A stretch of 64,000 nt of DNA from Veillonella_A intestinalis (GTDB taxonomy: Bacteria > Bacillota > Negativicutes > Veillonellales > Veillonellaceae). The notes below the pieces were generated by a model, which saw only the letters and a program-made list of their open reading frames with translations, had not been told where the DNA came from and did no database searches. Positions 57,419 to 64,000 of this stretch are shown in pieces (position 1 is the first letter of the stretch; each line of letters opens with the position of its first letter). Where the stretch lies: NCBI RefSeq assembly GCF_943192895.1, contig NZ_CALPCB010000004.1:62001-126000 (forward strand), read 5' to 3'. The translations under genes and the position numbers were made by a program.

Positions 57419-58365
57419 TGGGATTTTGGAATCGTACAAAACAATTATTAGGCATTAGTAATGCATTAGAAAATACAAAAAAGAAATTTACAGAAGCTAT
57501 TGAAACAGTAGTTATTGGTTATGCTAAGATTGATGATGATTTTCTCGATGACTTAGAAATCGCTATGATTACTGCTGATTTAGGTAGTAAAACTACTGAA
57601 TTATTGATGAAAGAAATTCGTCGTGGTGTAACGGAAGGTAAAATTAATCATACCAATGAAGTAATGGGCTATATTGAAGAATACATTACTAAAATTTTGG
57701 AAGATCAGGAAGAAACTTTAGAAATGCATGCGCCAGAAGTTATTTTAGTAGTAGGGGTTAATGGCGTTGGCAAGACTACAACGATTGCTAAATTAGCGCA
57801 TTATTATAAAGAAGCAGGTAAAAAAGTTGTCTTAGCAGCAGCGGATACATTCCGTGCGGCTGCCTCTGAACAGTTAACTATTTGGGCTGAACGTGCTGAT
57901 GTGCCAATTGTTAAGCATCAAGAAGGGGCTGACCCAGCCGCTGTTGTGTATGATGCTTTAGCATCGGCAAAAGCTCGTAATGCAGATATTGTAATTATTG
58001 ATACGGCTGGTCGTTTACATACTAAGACGAATTTAATGGAAGAATTGAAAAAAATTGGTCGTGTAGCGGACCGCCAAGTTCCTGGTGCGCCACATCAAAC
58101 CTTATTGATTTTAGATGGTACTACTGGTCAAAATGCAGTAAGCCAAGCTAAATTATTTGGTCAAGCTGTGCCAATTACAGGGATTATTGTTACAAAATTG
58201 GATGGCACTGCTAAGGGGGGCGTGGTTATTTCAATTAAAGAGGAATTGGGCGTGCCTGTGCGTTGGATTGGCATTGGTGAAAAAATTGATGATTTACAGC
58301 CATTTAACGCGAAGGACTTTGCCAATGCATTGTTTGATAAAGGAATGAGTAGTAATGAAAAATGA
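57418..58365 (+). CDS. ftsY: Signal recognition particle receptor FtsY
   Basis: FtsY is the membrane-associated GTPase that receives ribosome-SRP complexes for membrane-protein insertion. It has the short helical N domain, then G1 GVNGVGKTTTIAKLAHYY (about 113-130), AADTFRAAASEQL, G3 DTAGRLHTKTNLMEELKKI and G4 TKLDGTAKGG. At 315 residues it is the short Firmicute type without a long acidic A domain. The ATG shares one base with the smc stop (TAATG), and the next gene starts inside its last 11 bases. The smc-ftsY order is common in Firmicutes. Confidence 0.96.
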   Translation: MGFWNRTKQLLGISNALENTKKKFTEAIETVVIGYAKIDDDFLDDLEIAMITADLGSKTTELLMKEIRRGVTEGKINHTNEVMGYIEEYITKILEDQEETLEMHAPEVILVVGVNGVGKTTTIAKLAHYYKEAGKKVVLAAADTFRAAASEQLTIWAERADVPIVKHQEGADPAAVVYDALASAKARNADIVIIDTAGRLHTKTNLMEELKKIGRVADRQVPGAPHQTLLILDGTTGQNAVSQAKLFGQAVPITGIIVTKLDGTAKGGVVISIKEELGVPVRWIGIGEKIDDLQPFNAKDFANALFDKGMSSNEK

Positions 58366-58801
58366 GATGAGTCGTGAAGAATTAATAGCCTATGCAAAAG
58401 CTGAGAACCGTGCTAATAAGTATGGAGCGCCTGTAGAAGCTATTGAAACTTTAGGTGATTTATTAGCGTATGTGGGCAATGAAATGTATCGCCCTGTAAC
58501 GCGCCTTATGTTGGCGAATTGGGCTGAATTAAATGAGCGCATTGATAACTTTTCAGAGGAAGAATGGGCATTTGCTACTGATGTGGCAACTAAAGTGGGC
58601 CTTGATAAACGAGTTGTTGCCTTGCTCATTGAAGTATTGGAAGGTGCTGATACGCCAAAACAATTAGAAGATAGTAAGCGTACAGAATTAAATGAAGAAG
58701 AACGTAAGGTATTACAGCAGCATATTGACCGCGTACGTGCTGAAGAAGCGACGCAAGCAGCCGCGGAAGCGGAACGTTTGATGGCTGAAGAAGGTAAATA
58801 A
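58355..58801 (+). CDS. Small helical protein of unknown function between ftsY and uvrB
   Basis: The 148-residue product is predicted largely alpha-helical and charged, with no signal peptide, membrane segment or cysteine. It begins MKNEMSREELIAYAKAENRA and ends in an Ala/Glu-rich helix (EEATQAAAEAERLMAEEGK). I do not recognise the family. The start overlaps ftsY by 11 bases and uvrB begins 1 base after its stop, so it is translated as part of the smc-ftsY-uvr unit. Coding is supported by the tight packing and by third-base use like its neighbours. A role in repair or secretion would be pure guess. Confidence 0.75.
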   Translation: MKNEMSREELIAYAKAENRANKYGAPVEAIETLGDLLAYVGNEMYRPVTRLMLANWAELNERIDNFSEEEWAFATDVATKVGLDKRVVALLIEVLEGADTPKQLEDSKRTELNEEERKVLQQHIDRVRAEEATQAAAEAERLMAEEGK

Positions 58802-58802
58802 T

Positions 58803-61037
58803 ATGGCACATCCAAGTATTCATCGTAATTACGAAGGCCCAATGAATCCCTTTAAAGTAGAAGCCCCTTTTCAGCCTATGGGTGATCAACCAGCGGCTAT
58901 ACAATCGTTAGTGAAGGGTGTTGAAAATGGCGATTGGGCACAAGTTTTATTAGGTGCTACTGGCACAGGGAAAACGTATACTATGGCAAAACTGATAGAG
59001 GGCGTACAAAAGCCTACGTTAGTTATTGCTCATAATAAGACTTTGGCGGCGCAGCTAGCTAGTGAGTTTAAAAGTTTTTTTCCTAATAATGCGGTAGAAT
59101 ATTTTGTGTCTTATTATGATTTCTATCAGCCAGAAGCATATATTGCATCTACCGATACTTATATTGAAAAAGATGCGTCTATTAATGATGAAATTGATAA
59201 ATTGCGACATTCTGCTACGATGAGTTTATTTGAGCGCCGTGATGTGATTATTGTGGCATCGGTAAGTTGCATTTATGGTTTAGGGGATCCAGAAGATTAT
59301 AGTGATTTAGTGGTTTCCCTACGGTTGGGGCAAGAAAAAAGTCGCGATGATATTTTAAAGAAATTAGTAGATATTCAATACACACGTAATGATATAAACT
59401 TCACACGTGGTACATTTCGGGTTCATGGTGATACGATTGAAGTATTTCCTGCTGCTTATAGTGAACGGGTGGTACGCATAGAACTCTTTGGTGATGAAAT
59501 TGATCGTTTATCTGAAGTGGATGCGTTGACTGGCGAAATCATTGTAGATCGTAAACATGTAGCTATTTATCCAGCATCTCACTATGTAACGACTCGTGAA
59601 AAACTGCAAGTTGCCATTGAGCGTATTGAAGCCGAATTAGATGAACAATTAAAACTGTTAAAATCTAAAGACCGCCTGTTAGAAGCACAGCGATTGGAAC
59701 AGCGCACTCGGTATGATATAGAAATGATGCAAGAAATGGGATATTGTTCAGGCATTGAAAATTATTCACGTTTGCTTTCTAATCGTAAACCGGGGGAAGC
59801 GCCTTTTACTTTGATTGATTATTTTCCTGATGATTTTTTAATTCTTATTGATGAATCTCATGTAACTATGCCACAGGTACGAGCTATGTACAATGGGGAT
59901 AGAGCACGCAAGGAAAATTTGATAGAATACGGTTTCCGTTTACCTTCAGCATTAGATAATCGTCCTTTGAAATTTGAAGAGTTTCAAGAGCGCATTAATC
60001 AGATTGTGTATGTATCCGCTACGCCAGGACCTTATGAAATGGAAGTACAAACAAATGTAGCTGAGCAGATTATTCGCCCTACAGGATTGCTAGATCCGGT
60101 TATTGAAGTACGACCTATTCGCGGTCAAATGGATGATTTATTGGGGGAAATTAAACTACGCACAGCTAAGAATGAGCGTGTTCTTGTAACAACCCTCACT
60201 AAAAAAATGGCGGAGGATTTAACAGAATTCTTAAAAGAAGTTGGTATTCGCGTTCGCTATTTACATTCTGACATTGCTACGATTGAACGAGCTGATATTA
60301 TTCGTGATTTACGAGCTGGTGTATTTGATGTATTAGTCGGGATTAATCTCCTGCGTGAAGGTCTCGACATGCCAGAAGTGTCGTTGGTAGCGATTTTAGA
60401 TGCTGACAAGGAAGGGTTCTTGCGTAGTGACACTTCTTTAATTCAGACTATTGGTCGGGCAGCTCGTAATGAACATGGTCGTGTTATTATGTATGCTGAT
60501 CGTATTACCGGCTCTATGGAGCGGGCTATTAGTGAAACTGAACGGCGTCGTGAGGTGCAACAGGCTTATAATACAGAGCATAATATAACGCCAAAATCAA
60601 TTCGTAAAGAAGTTAAAGAATTGATTGAGTTGACGAAGTTAGAAGAAGAGGCAGGTAGTAGCGCAACTGCTGATAGCAGTCAGGGGCGTACTAAACGTAA
60701 AGGACGAAGCCAAGGAGCTAGTACAGCTAAGGTTTCGAAAGCTACTACTAAAGGCTCGGGTAAGAGTAAGTCCTCACAATTGGCTGTAACAGGATTGCAA
60801 GCAGTAGCAGAAGATGGGTCTACTTATGGTGAAACAGCGGATACATCAGTAGCACCAGCTGTAACGGTTGAAGATGTATTTAATGAAATTGAAGAAACGA
60901 CGCGTCTTATGAAGGCCGCGGCGAAGCAGTTAGAGTTTGAAAAAGCGGCTGAATTGCGTGATAAGTTAGGCCTATTGCGTCAACAATTATCTGATTTGCA
61001 AGATGCTCATGAGATGAAACCTAAACGTCGTAGATAA
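58803..61037 (+). CDS. uvrB: Excinuclease ABC subunit B
   Basis: UvrB is the helicase-like damage verifier of nucleotide excision repair. It has FQPMGDQPAAIQSLVKG, Walker A GATGTGKTYT, the beta-hairpin tip region (VSYYDFYQPEAYIASTDTY), LIDESHVTMPQVRAMYNGD and VGINLLREGLDMPEVSLV. It ends with the UVR domain (MKAAAKQLEFEKAAELRDKL), which contacts UvrC. At 744 residues it is about 75-80 longer than usual. A low-complexity Ser/Thr/Lys/Ala linker (about 620-700) separates helicase and UVR domains, and about 14 extra residues lie at the N-terminus. uvrA and uvrC follow. Confidence 0.95.
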   Translation: MAHPSIHRNYEGPMNPFKVEAPFQPMGDQPAAIQSLVKGVENGDWAQVLLGATGTGKTYTMAKLIEGVQKPTLVIAHNKTLAAQLASEFKSFFPNNAVEYFVSYYDFYQPEAYIASTDTYIEKDASINDEIDKLRHSATMSLFERRDVIIVASVSCIYGLGDPEDYSDLVVSLRLGQEKSRDDILKKLVDIQYTRNDINFTRGTFRVHGDTIEVFPAAYSERVVRIELFGDEIDRLSEVDALTGEIIVDRKHVAIYPASHYVTTREKLQVAIERIEAELDEQLKLLKSKDRLLEAQRLEQRTRYDIEMMQEMGYCSGIENYSRLLSNRKPGEAPFTLIDYFPDDFLILIDESHVTMPQVRAMYNGDRARKENLIEYGFRLPSALDNRPLKFEEFQERINQIVYVSATPGPYEMEVQTNVAEQIIRPTGLLDPVIEVRPIRGQMDDLLGEIKLRTAKNERVLVTTLTKKMAEDLTEFLKEVGIRVRYLHSDIATIERADIIRDLRAGVFDVLVGINLLREGLDMPEVSLVAILDADKEGFLRSDTSLIQTIGRAARNEHGRVIMYADRITGSMERAISETERRREVQQAYNTEHNITPKSIRKEVKELIELTKLEEEAGSSATADSSQGRTKRKGRSQGASTAKVSKATTKGSGKSKSSQLAVTGLQAVAEDGSTYGETADTSVAPAVTVEDVFNEIEETTRLMKAAAKQLEFEKAAELRDKLGLLRQQLSDLQDAHEMKPKRRR

Positions 61038-61069
61038 TAAATATACGTTCTTTTAACCAGGAGGTTATG

Positions 61070-63943
61070 GTGAAAGAAGAAATTATAGTAAAAGGAGCAA
61101 GGCAACATAATTTAAAAAATATTGATGTTGCCTTGCCAAGAGATAAATTTATCGTGATTACAGGGCTTAGTGGTTCGGGTAAATCGTCCTTAGCCTTTGA
61201 TACGATATATGCGGAAGGGCAACGGCGTTATGTGGAGTCGTTGTCCGCTTATGCACGCCAATTTCTAGGACAAATGGATAAACCCGATGTGGATTATATT
61301 GAAGGTTTATCACCAGCCATTTCCATTGATCAAAAAACTACCAGTCGCAACCCTCGTTCTACAGTGGGGACAGTGACGGAAATTTATGATTATTTGCGGC
61401 TTTTATTTGCCCGCGTAGGTCGCGCCTATTGTCCAGAATGTGGCAAACCTATTTCTCAGCAGTCCATTGAACAAATGACAGATGATGTAATGACTTTGCC
61501 AGAACGGACTAAAATTTTAGTTATGGCTCCTTTATTACGTGGTAAGAAGGGGGAGCATAAACAAATATTAGAACGATTGCGTAAAGAAGGATTTACGCGA
61601 GTTCAAATTGATGGTGAAATTCACACCTTAGATGAAGATATTCAGTTGGCTAAGACTAAAAAACATGATTTAGAAATTGTCATAGACCGTTTAGTTGTAA
61701 AAGAAGGCATTGAAAGTCGTTTAGCTGATTCTATGGAAACAGCGGCCAAGTGGGGCGAAGGCTTGGTGGTAGTGCAAGAAGTAGAAGGTCCTACTCATAT
61801 GTACAGTCAGCATTTTGCTTGCCCAGATTGTCATATTTCACTGCCTGCTATTGAACCTCGTATGTTTTCTTTTAATAGTCCTTTTGGGGCTTGTCCGGCC
61901 TGCTCTGGTATTGGAAGCACTATGGAAGTGGACGAAGATCGCGTAATTCCTGATGGTGATATATCCTTCGCTGATGGCGCTGTTGTACCGTTAAGTTCTA
62001 ATCCAAATGCTTGGTTTATGCGACAATTAGAAGGTTTATTAGTGGCTCATGGCTATGATTTGAATGCTACCTTTAATGAATTACCTAAAAAGGTACAAGA
62101 TTTAGTTATGAATGGTAGTACGGATAAGGTAACTTTCGACTATGAAAATATGCGTGGGGAAGTAAAGACATTCCATACGGAGTATGAAGGTATTTTGCCT
62201 ATGGTAAAACGCCGTCATAGTGAAGCTTTGAATGATTCACAGCGGGAAGCTTTTGAAGAATTTATGTCGATTAAACCTTGTAAAACCTGCGGTGGTGCTC
62301 GATTAAAACCAGAAGCCTTAGCTGTTCGTGTAGGTCCTAAGAATATTCATGAAGTGACTAATATGACTATTAGTGAAGCGGTGGATTTTTTTCAAACTGT
62401 GCCATTAACAGAACGAGAACAATTTATTGGCAATCAGATTTTGAAAGAAATCAATGCTCGTTTGATGTTCCTTAATAATGTAGGTTTGGACTATTTAACG
62501 ATGAGTCGTAATGCTGGCACTTTATCGGGTGGTGAAGCACAACGTATTCGCTTAGCCACTCAGATTGGTTCTGGTCTGGTAGGGGTATTATATATTCTCG
62601 ATGAGCCGTCTATTGGTTTACATCAACGAGATAATGATCGACTCATTGCAACCCTTAAAGGTTTACGTGATTTAGGAAATACATTACTTGTGGTGGAACA
62701 TGATGAAGATACTATGTTGGCGTCTGACTATTTAGTGGACATAGGCCCTGGAGCTGGTGAACATGGTGGACAGATTATCGCCCAAGGCACGGCACAAGAA
62801 GTTATGGCCAATGAGCAATCGATTACTGGTCAATATTTAAGTGGTCGTAAATTTATTGCGTTGCCAGTGAAACGACGCAAGCCCAATGGTAATTATTTAG
62901 AAATTCGTGGAGCTTCTGAAAATAATTTACAGAATATTAATGTGAAATTCCCCCTTAGTGTATTTACGGTTGTAACTGGGGTAAGTGGGTCTGGTAAATC
63001 TACATTAATTAATGAGATTCTATATAAAGGCTTAGCGAATCATTTATATCGCTCCTATCATAAAGTAGGTGCTCATAAGGAAATTCGAGGCACAGAACAT
63101 ATAGATAAGATTATTAACATTGATCAAAGTCCGATTGGGCGAACACCACGCTCGAATCCGGCTACGTATACGGGTGTATTTGATTCAATTCGTGAATTGT
63201 ATAGTCAAACGCCAGAAGCTAAAATGCGTGGCTATAAGCAAGGCCGGTTTAGTTTTAATGTACGTGGTGGTCGTTGTGAAGCTTGTCGTGGTGATGGCAT
63301 TATTAAAATAGAAATGCACTTTTTACCAGATGTATATGTACCTTGTGAAGTCTGTAAAGGTGCGCGCTATAATCGAGAGACTTTAGAAGTAAAATACAAG
63401 GGTAAAACCATTGCTGAAGTTTTAGACATGGTAGTGGATGAAGCGGTTGAATTTTTTAAAGCCATTCCTAAAATTCATCGCAAGCTTGTAACTTTACAGG
63501 AAGTAGGGCTTGGCTATATTCGGTTAGGGCAGCCTGCAACAACCTTGTCTGGTGGGGAAGCACAGCGGGTGAAATTAGCTACTGAATTGGCTCGCCGTAG
63601 TACTGGTAAAACGCTTTATATTTTAGATGAACCAACTACGGGGCTTCATGCAGAAGATATTCGTAAATTGCTAGATGTGTTACAAAAGTTAGTAGATGGT
63701 GGAGATACGGTCGTTGTTATTGAACATAATTTAGATGTAATCAAGACAGCGGATTATATTATTGATCTAGGCCCTGAGGGGGGAATACGAGGTGGTACAA
63801 TTGTTGGTACCGGTACACCAGAACAAATTTGTAAATTAGAAGCTAGTTATACGGGTAAATTTTTAGCACCAGTATTAGCTAAAACAAAGAAATTTATGGC
63901 AGCTGCTAATGCCTCTAGTAAAGATAGCAAGGTAGGTAACTAA
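61070..63943 (+). CDS. uvrA: Excinuclease ABC subunit A
   Basis: UvrA is the damage-scanning ABC ATPase of nucleotide excision repair. Two ATPase cassettes are visible: Walker A GLSGSGKSSLAFDT and GVSGSGKSTLINEI, signatures TLSGGEAQRIRLATQ and TLSGGEAQRVKLATE, and Walker B VLYILDEPSIGLH and LYILDEPTTGLH. Zinc sites are at CPECGKP, CPDCH/CPACSG and CEACRGDG/CEVCKG. The GTG at 61070 lies 5 bases after AGGAGG; an ATG one codon earlier (61067) is only 2 bases from it but cannot be excluded. About 957 residues, normal. uvrC starts on its stop codon. Confidence 0.97.
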   Translation: MKEEIIVKGARQHNLKNIDVALPRDKFIVITGLSGSGKSSLAFDTIYAEGQRRYVESLSAYARQFLGQMDKPDVDYIEGLSPAISIDQKTTSRNPRSTVGTVTEIYDYLRLLFARVGRAYCPECGKPISQQSIEQMTDDVMTLPERTKILVMAPLLRGKKGEHKQILERLRKEGFTRVQIDGEIHTLDEDIQLAKTKKHDLEIVIDRLVVKEGIESRLADSMETAAKWGEGLVVVQEVEGPTHMYSQHFACPDCHISLPAIEPRMFSFNSPFGACPACSGIGSTMEVDEDRVIPDGDISFADGAVVPLSSNPNAWFMRQLEGLLVAHGYDLNATFNELPKKVQDLVMNGSTDKVTFDYENMRGEVKTFHTEYEGILPMVKRRHSEALNDSQREAFEEFMSIKPCKTCGGARLKPEALAVRVGPKNIHEVTNMTISEAVDFFQTVPLTEREQFIGNQILKEINARLMFLNNVGLDYLTMSRNAGTLSGGEAQRIRLATQIGSGLVGVLYILDEPSIGLHQRDNDRLIATLKGLRDLGNTLLVVEHDEDTMLASDYLVDIGPGAGEHGGQIIAQGTAQEVMANEQSITGQYLSGRKFIALPVKRRKPNGNYLEIRGASENNLQNINVKFPLSVFTVVTGVSGSGKSTLINEILYKGLANHLYRSYHKVGAHKEIRGTEHIDKIINIDQSPIGRTPRSNPATYTGVFDSIRELYSQTPEAKMRGYKQGRFSFNVRGGRCEACRGDGIIKIEMHFLPDVYVPCEVCKGARYNRETLEVKYKGKTIAEVLDMVVDEAVEFFKAIPKIHRKLVTLQEVGLGYIRLGQPATTLSGGEAQRVKLATELARRSTGKTLYILDEPTTGLHAEDIRKLLDVLQKLVDGGDTVVVIEHNLDVIKTADYIIDLGPEGGIRGGTIVGTGTPEQICKLEASYTGKFLAPVLAKTKKFMAAANASSKDSKVGN

Positions 63944-64000
63944 TGGTTACAGAGACTGTATTAGAGAAGATTAGTCATTTGCCAACTACGCCAGGGGTGT
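63943..64000 (+). CDS. uvrC: Excinuclease ABC subunit C, first residues (cut by window edge)
   Basis: The ATG at 63943 shares its A with the uvrA stop (TAATG). The 19 readable codons give VTETVLEKISHLPTTPGV, where LPTTPGV is the conserved start of the UvrC GIY-YIG nuclease domain. UvrC makes the two incisions around damage marked by UvrA and UvrB. The rest lies beyond the window. The uvrB-A-C order supports the call. Confidence 0.85.
   Translation, partial: MVTETVLEKISHLPTTPGV

Noticed and set aside
61918..62000. Possible frameshift or break in uvrA near the first zinc module
   Set aside because: The frame stays open and all UvrA motifs follow in order; the region is normal.
1..64000. CRISPR arrays, insertion sequences, prophage, tRNA or rRNA genes
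   Set aside because: Reading both strands showed no regularly spaced direct repeats, no transposase or integrase motifs, and no tRNA or rRNA signature sequences.

Overview
The window looks like chromosome of an anaerobic, diderm Firmicute of the Negativicutes, most probably Veillonella or a close relative. This is inferred from gene content and style, not from a database match. The evidence is low-to-medium GC with strong AGGAGG ribosome sites; Firmicute-type FapR, BirA-like and NrdR-like control sites; an LptD-like outer-membrane protein; anaerobic NrdD/NrdG; superoxide reductase and rubredoxin; and a large anaerobic (cobalt-early) cobalamin pathway. No rRNA, tRNA, insertion sequence, prophage or CRISPR array was seen. 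Two genes are cut by the window edges: fba on the left and uvrC on the right.

Layout. 1-2.2 kb: fba (partial), an RluA-family pseudouridine synthase and a YajQ protein. 2.2-10.6 kb: cobalamin operon cbiD-E-T-F-G-H-J-C followed by a FecCD/BtuCD-type ABC importer. 10.7-13.1 kb, minus strand: a cobalamin riboswitch with its own promoter and a downstream terminator, controlling an exported CbiK chelatase and a lipoprotein metal/corrinoid-binding protein. 13.3-18.8 kb: a small unknown gene, then a promoter overlapped by a Fur-like box driving two more CbiK-family genes, with cbiL, cbiA and cobO behind them. 18.9-25.3 kb: superoxide reductase, aspartokinase, an M16C protease and a MATE exporter. 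25.4-28.7 kb: three exported envelope proteins ending in an LptD-like protein. 28.8-29.7 kb: galU. 29.7-33.5 kb: an operon of a MaoC-like hydratase, BioY, a thiolase and an acyl-CoA ligase behind a BirA-like operator. 33.5-36.5 kb: nrdD and nrdG behind tandem NrdR-like boxes. 36.5-43.6 kb: mixed genes including rubredoxin, yceD-rpmF, an acyl-CoA dehydrogenase, a UDG-like protein and a DUF438-PAS protein. 43.8-52.5 kb: FapR-headed lipid operon fapR-plsX-fabH-fabK-fabD-fabG-acpP-(nitronate monooxygenase-like)-fabF-rnc. 52.5-64 kb: radical SAM gene, smc, ftsY, an unknown gene, uvrB, uvrA and uvrC.

How it works together. Two operons and the riboswitch unit supply most steps from precorrin-2/cobalt-sirohydrochlorin to adenosylated cobyrinate diamide, with metal insertion (CbiK) and uptake. 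The most interesting points are: (1) the biotin-transporter operon that also encodes a thiolase, hydratase and CoA ligase, under a BirA-like site overlapping a near-consensus promoter; (2) three CbiK paralogues, one exported and one lacking two of the three active-site residues, under apparently different control (B12 riboswitch versus Fur-like box); and (3) readable operator sites for NrdR and FapR at the expected genes. All motif and operator calls were made by eye.
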